A DNA stretch of 64,000 bases from Thermoanaerobacter sp049701115 (GTDB lineage Bacteria; Bacillota; Thermoanaerobacteria; Thermoanaerobacterales; Thermoanaerobacteraceae): positions 124,001 to 188,000 of the forward strand of contig NZ_JBNATX010000001.1 in assembly GCF_049701115.1 (NCBI RefSeq), given 5' to 3'. A program made the position numbers and the translations under genes. Of this stretch, positions 8,363 through 16,679 are shown one piece after another (positions within the stretch are counted from its first letter, which is position 1; each line of letters begins with the position of its first letter). The notes beneath the pieces are model-generated. The model saw only the letters and a list, made by a program, of their open reading frames with translations. It did no database searches and was not told where the DNA came from.

Positions 8363-9777
8363 GAGATGTGTATCAATCTCCATTGGTTACAAGGTATGCC
8401 AGTAAAGAAATGGCAAGGATTTTTTCTGATGACGAAAAGTTTAAAACATGGAGGAGGTTATGGGTAGCACTAGCAAAAAGTCAGAGAGAATTAGGACTTA
8501 ACATCTCAGAAGAACAAATAGAAGAGCTAGAAAAAAATATAGAAAACATAAATTATGAAGACGCAGAAAGATTTGAAAAAGAATTTAGACACGATGTAAT
8601 GGCTCATATCCATGCCTATGGACTTTTGTGTCCAAAAGCAAAACCCATAATCCATTTGGGGGCTACTTCTGCTTTTGTCGATGACAATACAGATATTATA
8701 TTGATGGATAAAGGATTAGAACTTCTTGAAAAAAAGCTTCTTAAAGTAATAAAAGTTCTTTCGGAATTTGCATTAAAATATAAAGATATGCCCACTTTAG
8801 GGTATACTCATTTTCAGCCTGCCCAGCTCACAACCGTGGGCAAGAGGGCATGCCTCTGGATTCAAGACCTTCTTCTTGACCTTCAAGATTTAAGATACAG
8901 ACGACAGAATATGATGTTAAGAGGTGTAAAAGGTACAACAGGTACACAAGCCAGCTTCATGGAACTATTTGACGGAGATGAAGAGAAAGTAAAAAAGCTT
9001 GATAAACTGGTTGTAGAAAAGATGGGCTATAAAAAGTCTTTTCCCGTAACGGGGCAAACTTATACGAGAAAGTACGATTTTATGATTCTTTCCGTTTTGA
9101 GTGGAATAGCTCAAAGTGCTCACAAATTCAGTAACGACATACGTCTTTTGCAACATTTGAGGGAAATTGAAGAACCTTTTGAAGAAAGACAAATTGGTTC
9201 CTCTGCAATGGCCTATAAGAAAAATCCCATGAGAAGCGAAAGGATGGCATCATTATCCAGATATGTAATTGTAACTTTATTAAATTCTTCTATCACTGCA
9301 TCGAATCAGTGGTTTGAAAGAACTCTGGATGATTCAGCTAACAGGAGAATTGTGATACCGGAAATGTTTTTGGCTACAGATGCCATACTAAACCTCTATA
9401 TAAACATTGCTTCTGGGTTAAAGGTAAATGAAAAGGTAATTGAAAGAAACGTAAAAAGAGAACTTCCTTTTATGGCTACAGAAAAAATTTTGATGGCTGC
9501 GGTTAAAAAGGGTGGAGACAGGCAAGAACTGCATGAAGCAATAAGAGTATACTCCCTCAAGGCTATAGAAGAAGTAAAAAATGGAGGAGAAAATCACCTT
9601 CTTGATTATATAGCACAGGATAAAAGATTTGGTCTTACCCATGAAGAGATCCTTCATCTTACCGATCCCAAGAAATTTACGGGCAGGTCCTCAAGTCAAG
9701 TGGTAGAATTTATCGTGGAAAATGTAAATCCTTTGCTTGAAAAAGTAGAAGAGGTAGAAGTACGCGTAGAAGTTTAA
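8359..9777 (+). CDS. purB: Adenylosuccinate lyase
   Basis: PurB cleaves SAICAR and adenylosuccinate in purine synthesis. The fumarase/aspartase superfamily signature is visible as SSAMAYKKNPMRSER, with the catalytic serine loop, and the HLGATSAFVDDNTD and YTHFQPAQLTTVGKR regions carry conserved active-site residues. Length (472 aa) is normal. It is separated from other pur genes and coupled to an upstream lipoprotein gene, an unusual partner. Confidence 0.96.
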   Translation: MRDVYQSPLVTRYASKEMARIFSDDEKFKTWRRLWVALAKSQRELGLNISEEQIEELEKNIENINYEDAERFEKEFRHDVMAHIHAYGLLCPKAKPIIHLGATSAFVDDNTDIILMDKGLELLEKKLLKVIKVLSEFALKYKDMPTLGYTHFQPAQLTTVGKRACLWIQDLLLDLQDLRYRRQNMMLRGVKGTTGTQASFMELFDGDEEKVKKLDKLVVEKMGYKKSFPVTGQTYTRKYDFMILSVLSGIAQSAHKFSNDIRLLQHLREIEEPFEERQIGSSAMAYKKNPMRSERMASLSRYVIVTLLNSSITASNQWFERTLDDSANRRIVIPEMFLATDAILNLYINIASGLKVNEKVIERNVKRELPFMATEKILMAAVKKGGDRQELHEAIRVYSLKAIEEVKNGGENHLLDYIAQDKRFGLTHEEILHLTDPKKFTGRSSSQVVEFIVENVNPLLEKVEEVEVRVEV

Positions 9778-9783
9778 AAATTT

Positions 9784-9812
9784 TCACCTTCTACATCCCA
9801 ATATCATAAAAT
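9784..9812 (+). promoter_or_regulatory. Possible sigma-E promoter of the SpoVK-like gene
   Basis: TCACCTT (5 of 7 to KMATATT) at 9784-9790, 14-base spacer, CATAAAAT (one mismatch to CATACAnT) at 9805-9812. The -10 overlaps the left arm of a hairpin. Bacillus spoVK is mother-cell expressed, which agrees, but the match is moderate. Confidence 0.4.
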
Positions 9813-9836
9813 AAACTGAAAATGATATTGGGATGT
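9793..9836 (+). repeat. Inverted repeat before the SpoVK-like gene
   Basis: Perfect 15-bp arms ACATCCCAATATCAT (9793-9807) and ATGATATTGGGATGT (9822-9836) with a 14-base loop. It ends next to the GGTG ribosome-binding bases (9837-9840). A run-on transcript from purB would fold it; a transcript starting near 9819 would not. Confidence 0.75.
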
Positions 9837-9844
9837 GGTGTAAT

Positions 9845-10741
9845 ATGGGAATATGGCCTATATTCTTTGAAGGTTATAGGATCGATAAGAGAGGGGAAAA
9901 TGGTACTTCTAAAGAATTTGAACAAAATGATGAGAAAAGACTTCAGGAGGAAGCTTTAAAAGAGTTAAATTCTCTTATCGGACTACAAAAAGTAAAAGAG
10001 ATTATATATGAGATTTATGCTTTTTCTCAACTTCAAACAAAGAGGAAAAAAGAAGGGCTTGCTACTGACCCTGTAGTTCTTCACATGATTTTTAAAGGGA
10101 ATCCCGGTACTGGTAAAACTACTGTAGCAAGAATTTTAGGAAAACTCTTAAGAGGGATAGGGGTGCTGGAAAAGGGCCATGTGGTAGAAGTAGAAAGGGC
10201 AGACCTTGTTGGAGAGTACATAGGGCACACGGCTCACAGGGTAAGAGAAAATGTGAAAAAAGCTCTTGGAGGTATTCTCTTTGTGGATGAGGCGTACTCC
10301 TTGGCGAGAGGTGGAGAAAAAGACTTTGGCAAAGAAGCCATCGACACTCTGGTAAAGGAGATGGAAGACAATAGAAATAAATTTGTTTTAATCTTGGCAG
10401 GCTACAAATATGAAATGGAATATTTTTTAAACACAAATCCTGGCTTAAGATCTAGATTCCCTATACAGATTGACTTTCCAGATTACACAATAGAGGAATT
10501 ACTTCAGATTGCTGAAGTTATGGTAAAAAACAGGCAGTACAAGCTCACAGAAAGTGCAAAGAAAAAACTTATGAAGATACTTATAAAAAATGATGCTTCC
10601 AGAGAAATGGGAAATGCTCGAATGGTTCGAAATTTGATCGAAAAGGCAATACGAAAGCAAGCTGTAAGGGTTTTAAACAAAGTAAACATAACGAAAGAAG
10701 ATTTGATAACTATAGACAGCATTGATATACGTGAAGATTAG
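9845..10741 (+). CDS. spoVK: SpoVK/CbbX-type AAA ATPase
   Basis: A single-AAA-domain ATPase like Bacillus stage V sporulation protein K. Walker A is FKGNPGTGKTTVAR, Walker B is ILFVDEAYSL, and the pore-loop and sensor regions (LAGYKYEMEYFLNTNPGLRSRF) match the CbbX/SpoVK group. I prefer ATG 9845 (GGTG just upstream) over the in-frame ATG 9833, which lies inside the hairpin; either is possible. Length is about 299 aa. Its stop overlaps the stop of the convergent amidohydrolase gene. Confidence 0.88.
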   Translation: MGIWPIFFEGYRIDKRGENGTSKEFEQNDEKRLQEEALKELNSLIGLQKVKEIIYEIYAFSQLQTKRKKEGLATDPVVLHMIFKGNPGTGKTTVARILGKLLRGIGVLEKGHVVEVERADLVGEYIGHTAHRVRENVKKALGGILFVDEAYSLARGGEKDFGKEAIDTLVKEMEDNRNKFVLILAGYKYEMEYFLNTNPGLRSRFPIQIDFPDYTIEELLQIAEVMVKNRQYKLTESAKKKLMKILIKNDASREMGNARMVRNLIEKAIRKQAVRVLNKVNITKEDLITIDSIDIRED

Positions 10742-11577
10742 CCTTTAAAAAGAAGTTTATAAGCATTTTCGCCTTCAATTTTTATTTTTAGTTCTTGAGC
10801 AAGATTTATCTTATCCCATTCTCTATAATAGCGCAGGGGAGAGATGAGAGGAAAGTCACTCCCAAAGAGAATTTTATTCTCTATTCCTATTTTCTCTGTT
10901 ACTTCATATATCTGTGGAGAATAAAGATATAAAGATGCGGCAGTATCATAGTAAACATTTTTTAAGGTATCTCTTACTTCTGGCATTAGCTCATAAAAGA
11001 GAAGACCTCCCCCCCAGTGGGCGTAAATTATAACGTTATTTGGATTGTTTAAAGCAAAAAGATATGCATGTTCAGGTCCCATTCTGCCCTTTCCGGGGTA
11101 ATAATGGCCTACGAGTTCGTTTACGTGCATCAATATTGGCAGATTCAATTCCCGGCATATAGAAGCGAATTTACCTACTTCTTCTTGCCTGCTTATATCT
11201 ACCCTCACAGCCTCTGGAATTATTTCTCCGACTCCTTTTAATCCCTTTTCTACGCATCTTATAAGCTCTTTTTCCGTGTCTTTATGGTTTAAAGGGACTA
11301 CAGCAAATCCAATAAATTTGTCTTCATATCTTTTTACAACATCTATTATATAGTCATTAAACTCCCTTGCAAGTCCCATGTCCAAACAAGAAAATCCAAA
11401 TACTACTGCCTTATCTATGTTAGCCTTCTTCATTTCTTCCAATACATCCTCTGCTGTTGCAAACTTTGCCTTAGGAGTAGAATGCAATAATTTGAAGTGT
11501 GCATCTCTTTCTATATTCTTGTCGATATTTTTTATAAACTCTGGAGGAAGTATATGCACATGAAAATCGATTCTCAT
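10738..11577 (-). CDS. Amidohydrolase-2 family metal hydrolase
   Basis: A 279-aa TIM-barrel hydrolase (amidohydrolase_2/ACMSD-like, COG2159). Metal ligands: N-terminal DFHVHILPPEF, a histidine in MHVNELVGHY, YAHWGGG and the terminal FGSDFPL aspartate. SD AGGAGG lies 6 bases before ATG. It is transcribed away from the methionine gamma-lyase-like gene and ends tail-to-tail on the SpoVK-like gene with overlapping stops. The substrate (decarboxylation or hydrolysis of a small carboxylate or lactone) cannot be read from sequence. Confidence 0.85.
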   Translation of the reverse strand: MRIDFHVHILPPEFIKNIDKNIERDAHFKLLHSTPKAKFATAEDVLEEMKKANIDKAVVFGFSCLDMGLAREFNDYIIDVVKRYEDKFIGFAVVPLNHKDTEKELIRCVEKGLKGVGEIIPEAVRVDISRQEEVGKFASICRELNLPILMHVNELVGHYYPGKGRMGPEHAYLFALNNPNNVIIYAHWGGGLLFYELMPEVRDTLKNVYYDTAASLYLYSPQIYEVTEKIGIENKILFGSDFPLISPLRYYREWDKINLAQELKIKIEGENAYKLLFKG

Positions 11578-11656
11578 ATTGTGCCTCCTTTATTTCACTA
11601 ATTTTTATTTTGTTCCTCAACATTGCCCATAAGTAAATTATACCACTCCTTCTTTG

Positions 11657-11685
11657 TTTTCAGAAACTTTTTCAGGTGCTATAAT
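11657..11685 (+). promoter_or_regulatory. sigma-A promoter of the methionine gamma-lyase-like gene
   Basis: TTTTCA (11657-11662), 17-base spacer, TATAAT (11680-11685). A TATAAT on the opposite strand at 11637-11642 may serve the divergent amidohydrolase gene. Confidence 0.55.
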
Positions 11686-11728
11686 AGTATTGATTGCGAA
11701 TTTTAAAACCAAAGAGAGGTTGATAAAA

Positions 11729-12997
11729 ATGACATCTCAGGAATTTTTAAAAGATAAATTCGGCATTTCTTCAAAAGTTCTCGAATTAATAGAGAAAGCC
11801 GAAAAAGCTTGTTTAGATGAATTTAGAAAAATCGATGAAATTGCTGAATATAACCAATACAAAGTAATATATCATTTTCAAAAAAATAGATTAAGTGATG
11901 CCCATTTTAATGGTACAACAGGATACGGATATGGAGACATTGGAAGGGATGTCATAGAAAAAATATACGCAGGTATTTTTGCAGCAGAAGACGCCTTAGT
12001 AAGGCCTCAGATCGTTTCTGGAACCCATGCTATATCAATTGTACTATTCGGCAATCTAAAACCGAATGAAGAGCTAATTTCGGCCTCAGGTAGGCCTTAC
12101 GATACATTGGATGAGGTTATAGGTATAAAAGGAGAGGGCAGAGGAAGTCTTAGAGAATACGGAATAATCTATAAGGAGATTCCTCTTCTTGAAAATGGGG
12201 AAATAGACGTAAAAAGTGTAAAAAAAGCCATAACTTCAAAAACAAAAATGGTATTGATTCAGAGGTCAAAAGGGTACGATTACAGAAAATCTTTTACTGT
12301 AGAAGAAATAGGAAAAGTGATAGAGGAAATAAAAAAAGTTAAAGAAGAAGTCATAGTTTTTGTGGATAACTGCTACGGCGAATTCACCGAAAAAAAAGAA
12401 CCTACAGAGGTAGGTGCTGATATTGTAGCGGGTTCTCTTATAAAGAATATAGGAGGAGGGATTGCCCCCACAGGAGGATACGTAGTGGGTAAAAAAGAGT
12501 TTGTGGAAAATGCCTCCTACAAACTTTATGCCCCAGGAATAGGAAAAGAAGTCGGCCCTTCTCTGGGGCTAAATAGGCTTATACTTCAGGGGCTTTTCTT
12601 TGCTCCAAAAGTGGTCGGAGAAGCTCTAAAAGGTGCTGTCCTTATTTCAAAGGTCATGGCAGATTTAGGCTATGATGTGCTTCCAAAGTATAATGAAAAA
12701 AGAACTGATATAGTTCAAGCTATAAAGTTTAAAACAGAGAAGGAACTTGTATCTTTTATCCAGGGAATACAACTAGGTTCTTACGTCGATTCCCATGTAA
12801 TTCCAGAACCATGGGATATGCCAGGTTACCAGGACAAAGTAATCATGGCAGCAGGGGGATTTATTCAAGGATCTTCTATAGAATTAAGTGCTGATGCTCC
12901 TATTAGAGAACCTTACATCGCTTATGTACAGGGAGGCTTGATTTATCCCCAGATTAAATTAGCTTTATCCATCGCCCTAGAAAAAATCTATTCTTGA
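11729..12997 (+). CDS. Methionine gamma-lyase family protein (YnbB-like, PLP enzyme)
   Basis: A 422-aa PLP enzyme of Pfam family Met_gamma_lyase (Bacillus YnbB; older name aluminium resistance protein). The PLP lysine lies in GSLIKNIGGGIAPTGGYV, preceded by VFVDNCYGEF with the cofactor aspartate. The N-terminal NGTTGYGYGDIGRD and RPQIVSGTHAI motifs are family hallmarks. Start ATG 11729 (SD GAGAGG) is chosen over ATG 11654, which lies upstream of the promoter. In Bacillus ynbB neighbours hfq and miaA; here those are 3 kb away. It overlaps the convergent recombinase gene by 10 bases. Confidence 0.9.
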   Translation: MTSQEFLKDKFGISSKVLELIEKAEKACLDEFRKIDEIAEYNQYKVIYHFQKNRLSDAHFNGTTGYGYGDIGRDVIEKIYAGIFAAEDALVRPQIVSGTHAISIVLFGNLKPNEELISASGRPYDTLDEVIGIKGEGRGSLREYGIIYKEIPLLENGEIDVKSVKKAITSKTKMVLIQRSKGYDYRKSFTVEEIGKVIEEIKKVKEEVIVFVDNCYGEFTEKKEPTEVGADIVAGSLIKNIGGGIAPTGGYVVGKKEFVENASYKLYAPGIGKEVGPSLGLNRLILQGLFFAPKVVGEALKGAVLISKVMADLGYDVLPKYNEKRTDIVQAIKFKTEKELVSFIQGIQLGSYVDSHVIPEPWDMPGYQDKVIMAAGGFIQGSSIELSADAPIREPYIAYVQGGLIYPQIKLALSIALEKIYS

Positions 12998-13941
12998 GAC
13001 AAAGGATTTTTATTCACGGCTTCCCTAAGTTGTGAATCATCCACGTGAGTGTAGATCTGCGTGGTTGAAACGTTGGAATGACCCAAGAGCTTTTGCAATG
13101 TGCGTATGTCTACATTCCCGTACCTGTACATCAGAGTAGCAGCTGTATGGCGTAACTTGTGAGCAGAGTATTTTTTGCCCTCCAGATTAGCCTGTTTTAT
13201 ATGCTTTTTGACTAAGTATTGTACAGTTTTTACGCTTATTCTCTTTAATCGCTTGCTCAAAAAAAGAGCCTTCTTGTCTTTTACGGCCTCTTTTGGCCTC
13301 ACTTTTAGATAATCATTTATAGCCCTTACACAAGCTTCATTTAGATATATAGTCCTTTGTTTATTTCCTTTTCCTATGACAGTCAATTTATCTTCTTTTA
13401 TGTCGTCAAGGTTTATATTTACAAGTTCTGATACTCTTAATCCGCAGTTTAAAAATAAGGTTATTATCGCATAATCCCGCTCTTTAAAAGGTCCATCTAT
13501 AGAGTTTAAAAGCTTTTTACTTTCTTCCAAAGTAAGATAAATAGGATGTCTTACAGAAAGCTTTGGAGATTCTAATTCTTGCGTAGGGTTTTTATTTATA
13601 ACTTTTGCCTTTCTATGAAGGTAATTGTAAAAAGACCTCAAACTAGCTACTTTTCGAGCTCGGGCAGGGGGGGTGTTGGCCCTTTCATTAGTTACAAAAG
13701 ATAAATAGGCATAAAGGTCATTTAAATCAACCGATTCTATAAGATCGATGTCCACGTCAGAAATATCTATTTCATCAAAAGGAATGTCATCTGCCACAAG
13801 ACCACGCCTTTTCTTTAAAAAGCGAAAAAACAGGACAAGGTCATATGTATAAGCTTTTATGGTATTAGGTGACCGGGCTTTTACAGTGGAGAAATAGTTA
13901 AGGAACTCTTCTAACACAGGGGGATATTTTAAAGCTTCCAT
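12988..13941 (-). CDS. Tyrosine recombinase, XerC/D type, catalytically intact
   Basis: A 317-aa site-specific recombinase. N-terminal SAM-like domain to about residue 120, then the catalytic domain. All catalytic residues are present: Arg169 (CGLRVSEL), His261 and Arg264 (AHKLRHTAA), His288 (LLGHSN) and nucleophile Tyr297 (TTQIYTHV). SD AAAGGAG lies 9 bases before ATG. An acidic insertion (DDIPFDEIDISDVDIDLIES) within the N-terminal domain is unusual. A 32-base perfect palindrome lies 48 bases upstream. It may be the functional chromosomal Xer enzyme, since the second Xer-like protein in this window is catalytically degenerate. Confidence 0.93.
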   Translation of the reverse strand: MEALKYPPVLEEFLNYFSTVKARSPNTIKAYTYDLVLFFRFLKKRRGLVADDIPFDEIDISDVDIDLIESVDLNDLYAYLSFVTNERANTPPARARKVASLRSFYNYLHRKAKVINKNPTQELESPKLSVRHPIYLTLEESKKLLNSIDGPFKERDYAIITLFLNCGLRVSELVNINLDDIKEDKLTVIGKGNKQRTIYLNEACVRAINDYLKVRPKEAVKDKKALFLSKRLKRISVKTVQYLVKKHIKQANLEGKKYSAHKLRHTAATLMYRYGNVDIRTLQKLLGHSNVSTTQIYTHVDDSQLREAVNKNPLSQE

Positions 13942-13988
13942 AAATAAAAACTCCTTTCTTTATACTCCAATCTTTACAACCCAGCATC

Positions 13989-14020
13989 TAATTATACGAA
14001 ATATCTATTTCGTATAATTA
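13989..14020. repeat. 32-base perfect palindrome upstream of the recombinase
   Basis: Arms TAATTATACGAAATA (13989-14003) and TATTTCGTATAATTA (14006-14020) around TC. Each arm contains a TATAAT reading outward. Candidate operator, recombination target or back-to-back promoter. Confidence 0.8.
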
Positions 14021-14067
14021 CATATCTATGGTATCACACATCAAAGGAAAAATCAAGCATTAAATTA

Positions 14068-14105
14068 AAAGAGAATCCCTCGCACTACAGCTTGGGACCC
14101 TCTTT
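14068..14105 (-). terminator. Terminator of rnhA
   Basis: On the minus strand AAAGAGGGTCCC pairs with GGGATTCTCTTT (12 bp with two G-U pairs), followed by TTTAATTT. It overlaps the end of rnhA. Confidence 0.72.
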
Positions 14106-14549
14106 TTGACGTTTTTTAATTTGCTCTGTGGCTAATCTATCACAGAGATTATTGTACTCATTATCCGAATGACCTTTGACCTTAATCCAGTTTATTTGAT
14201 GTGGTTTAGAAACCTCCAATAATTCTTTCCATAAGTCCTGATTTTCCACCGGAGTTTTATCGGATTTGAGCCAATTATTTTTTTGCCACCTTTCAATCCA
14301 TCCCTCATTAAAGGCATTTATTAAATAACTGCTGTCACTATATAAATTTACTTTAGAAGGCCTTTTTAAGGCTTTTAAACCTTCAATAGCCGCTTTTAAC
14401 TCCATTCTGTTATTTGTAGTGTTTTCCTCATATCCTGATATCTCTTTTTTTACTCCTTTATAAATTAAAACTGCTGCCCAGCCACCGGGTCCAGGATTAC
14501 CACTACAGGCTCCATCCGTATAGATTTCTACTATTTCATCCTTATTCAT
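14085..14549 (-). CDS. rnhA: Ribonuclease HI
   Basis: This 154-aa enzyme removes RNA from RNA-DNA hybrids. The four metal-binding acids are visible: Asp12 (YTDGACSGNPGPGGW), Glu50 (NNRMELKAA), Asp72 (YSDSSYL) and Asp137 (CDRLA), plus the VKGHSDNEYNN histidine loop. It starts 1 base after the proC stop, so the two are probably coupled. Length matches the minimal bacterial type, with no hybrid-binding domain. Confidence 0.97.
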   Translation of the reverse strand: MNKDEIVEIYTDGACSGNPGPGGWAAVLIYKGVKKEISGYEENTTNNRMELKAAIEGLKALKRPSKVNLYSDSSYLINAFNEGWIERWQKNNWLKSDKTPVENQDLWKELLEVSKPHQINWIKVKGHSDNEYNNLCDRLATEQIKKRQKEGPKL

Positions 14550-14550
14550 T

Positions 14551-15345
14551 TCATTTCAATCCTTTTGACTTTTCATAGGCCGCAATTACCGCCTCAATCA
14601 CCGAACTTCTCATACCATTTTTTTCTAAAACCCTTATGCCTTCTATAGTAGTTCCTCCCGGAGAAGTGACCATGTCTTTTAACTGTCCTGGATGAAAGCC
14701 TGTCTTAAATACCATGCTTCCCGCTCCAGATACCGCTTTAGAAGCCAGTTTATAAGCTACATCTCTTGGCAATCCCAGCAGGACTCCTCCGTCTGCTAAG
14801 GCTTCTATAAACATGTATACGAAGGCTGGGCTGCAACTTGACACGGCCATTGCCACATCTATTAACTTTTCTTCTATCTCCACTATTTCTCCACAAGTGC
14901 TAAAAATCTTTCGCACAAGTTCTTTGTCTTCTTCTTTTACTTCTTCGGAATATGTAATGGCCGTTATACCTTCTCCAATTAACGCAGGGGTATTTGGAAT
15001 AGTCCTCACTATTTTCCCCTTACCAAGGAGGTTTTTTACGTGTTCTATGGTTATTCCAGGAGCTATTGTGATTATTATTTTATCATCTGTCACCTTTTCT
15101 CTGATTTCTTTAAGCACATTATCGTAGATGTTTGGCTTTACCGCTACCACCACTACATTTGCAATTTCTGTTACTTCTAAATTATTTTTAGCCGTTGTTG
15201 TTCCGAATTCTCTTTCTAAACCTTCTATTTTTTCTCTTACAGGGTCAAAAAGTATTAAATCCTCTGCTTCAACAAGGTCTGACCTCAAAATCCCCTTTAT
15301 GAGAGCCATTCCCATGTTTCCAGCGCCTATAAAACCAATCTTCAT
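14551..15345 (-). CDS. proC: Pyrroline-5-carboxylate reductase
   Basis: Final step of proline synthesis, reducing P5C with NAD(P)H. The Rossmann motif IGFIGAGNMGMALI is at the N-terminus, and the C-terminal signature runs through SGAGSMVFKTGFHPGQ and MVTSPGGTTIEGI. Length (264 aa) is normal. It follows the hfq terminator and forms a unit with rnhA. Confidence 0.97.
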   Translation of the reverse strand: MKIGFIGAGNMGMALIKGILRSDLVEAEDLILFDPVREKIEGLEREFGTTTAKNNLEVTEIANVVVVAVKPNIYDNVLKEIREKVTDDKIIITIAPGITIEHVKNLLGKGKIVRTIPNTPALIGEGITAITYSEEVKEEDKELVRKIFSTCGEIVEIEEKLIDVAMAVSSCSPAFVYMFIEALADGGVLLGLPRDVAYKLASKAVSGAGSMVFKTGFHPGQLKDMVTSPGGTTIEGIRVLEKNGMRSSVIEAVIAAYEKSKGLK

Positions 15346-15371
15346 TTTTAACTCCCCTGTTTTTAAATTAT

Positions 15372-15415
15372 TTCAAAAAAACAGTATTAGCCTATCCTAA
15401 TACTGTTTTTTTGAA
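15372..15415 (-). terminator. Terminator of hfq (bidirectional form)
   Basis: Perfect 19-bp stem (15372-15390 / 15397-15415) with core CAGTATTAG/CTAATACTG, a 6-base loop and seven Ts in the 3' arm on the minus strand. Confidence 0.9.
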
Positions 15416-15416
15416 T

Positions 15417-15677
15417 TTACTCCTCCTTTTTATCATCTTTCTCAGTACCAGAAAAGATGACGGGCTTTTGAGGAGAAATTGTAGAAATAGCATGTTTGTA
15501 AATCAAAAGTTGTTGTTTGCTTTCAGACTCTAATACTACAGTAAAATTGTCAAATCCTTTTACGGTGCCTTTAAGCTGAAATCCATTCACCAAATATACT
15601 GTGACCGGCACGTGCTCCTTTCTAACCTGATTTAAAAAGATGTCTTGTAAATTAATAGCTGCTTTTGAACTTGCCAT
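15417..15677 (-). CDS. hfq: RNA chaperone Hfq
   Basis: An 86-aa Sm-like protein. Sm1 (LQDIFLNQVRKEHVPVTVYL, then NGFQLKGTVKGFDNFTVVL) and Sm2 (LIYKHAISTISP) are both visible. Length is typical for Firmicutes, with a charged tail. It lies after miaA, as in most bacteria, but has its own promoter inside the miaA 3' end and its own terminator. The promoter is sigma-H type. Confidence 0.97.
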   Translation of the reverse strand: MASSKAAINLQDIFLNQVRKEHVPVTVYLVNGFQLKGTVKGFDNFTVVLESESKQQLLIYKHAISTISPQKPVIFSGTEKDDKKEE

Positions 15678-15712
15678 CTTTATCCCCCTTCTTTAATATG
15701 TATCATTTAGTT

Positions 15713-15741
15713 ATATTCTATCAAAATTTCAATTTTCCTGC
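15713..15741 (-). promoter_or_regulatory. sigma-H promoter of hfq
   Basis: Minus strand: -35 GCAGGAAAA (15733-15741), 11-base spacer, -10 ATAGAATAT (15713-15721). Both match the sigma-H consensus fully. The element lies in the last codons of miaA. Stationary-phase, sigma-H-linked hfq expression is reported in Bacillus. Confidence 0.8.
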
Positions 15742-16677
15742 CAAGTACTCAAAAATATTTTCTCTAAGTTCCTCATAGCTTTTGTAGTCATCTACAAAAA
15801 ACCATTTAATAAAATCATAGGATTTAAACCATGTGATCTGCCTTTTTGCATACCTCCTCGTTCCTTTTTTAATTTTTTCTATGGCTTCTTCTAAAGAAAT
15901 TTCTCCATTTAAATACTCGACAATTTCTTTGTAACCTAAAGCCTGCATAGATGTACCATATTTATTATACCCGATTTTTAGTAAGTTTACCACTTCTTCG
16001 ACCAAATTATTTTTTATCATCTCATCTACTCTTCTATTAATTTTTTCGTACAAAAGCTGCCTATTTTTATAGTTTAATCCTATCATTATAGGATCGTACT
16101 CAGGATTTTTTCTCATTCCGCTGACCTTCTGGTAATGAGAAATAGGCTTACCAGTAAACTCGTATACTTCCAAAGCCCTTATAATTCTTCTAAGGTCATT
16201 GGGATGAATTTTTCTCGCAGCTTCTGGGTCAGTAACTTTTAATTTCTCGTATAAAAAACCTGTCCCGTAAACCTCTGCAATTTTTTTCATTTTTTCTCTG
16301 AATTCTCTACTACCCTCAAAATCAGAAAAATTCATGATGTAAACGATAGAATTTATATAAAGTCCTGTCCCCCCTACTATTATTGGGAGTTTTCCTCGTT
16401 CGTGAATGTCTTTTATAATGGCTTTTGCTCTTCTTTCATATTCTGCCACACTGAATTCTTGATTGGGTTCTACTATGTCAATCATGTAATGGGGTATCCC
16501 CTGCATTTCTTCTTTTGTGATCTTTGCAGTGCCAATATCCATGTATTTATAAATTTGCATAGAATCAGCAGAGATAATTTCTCCATTAAATCTTTTTGCC
16601 ACATCCACAGCTAATTTTGATTTTCCTGTAGCCGTAGGTCCCACAATTAGAACGATCTGAATAGCCAATTTTATCAC
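15721..16677 (-). CDS. miaA: tRNA dimethylallyltransferase
   Basis: MiaA adds the dimethylallyl group to A37 of tRNAs reading UNN codons. The P-loop VLIVGPTATGKSKLAVD is at the N-terminus, and SADSMQIYKYMDIGTAK and GGTGLYINS are substrate-binding motifs. Start: GTG 16677 lies too close to the SD AAGGGTG, so in-frame TTG 16668 (6-base spacing) is a good alternative that would remove three residues. It follows mutL with a 2-base gap. MiaB, which acts next on the same base, is in the same cluster. Confidence 0.96.
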   Translation of the reverse strand: MIKLAIQIVLIVGPTATGKSKLAVDVAKRFNGEIISADSMQIYKYMDIGTAKITKEEMQGIPHYMIDIVEPNQEFSVAEYERRAKAIIKDIHERGKLPIIVGGTGLYINSIVYIMNFSDFEGSREFREKMKKIAEVYGTGFLYEKLKVTDPEAARKIHPNDLRRIIRALEVYEFTGKPISHYQKVSGMRKNPEYDPIMIGLNYKNRQLLYEKINRRVDEMIKNNLVEEVVNLLKIGYNKYGTSMQALGYKEIVEYLNGEISLEEAIEKIKKGTRRYAKRQITWFKSYDFIKWFFVDDYKSYEELRENIFEYLAGKLKF

Positions 16678-16679
16678 CC

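Noticed and set aside
10119..10436. Minus-strand frame of 105 codons inside the SpoVK-like gene
   Set aside because: Cysteine/leucine/proline-rich shadow of a real AAA ATPase; no SD and no family resemblance.
13989..13996. Outward TATAAT in the palindrome as the recombinase promoter
   Set aside because: No -35-like sequence lies 16-18 bases upstream on the minus strand.
13989..14020. loxP-like site because of TATACGAA/TTCGTATA
   Set aside because: The arms point in the opposite orientation to loxP and the spacer is 2 bases rather than 8; resemblance is short and likely chance.
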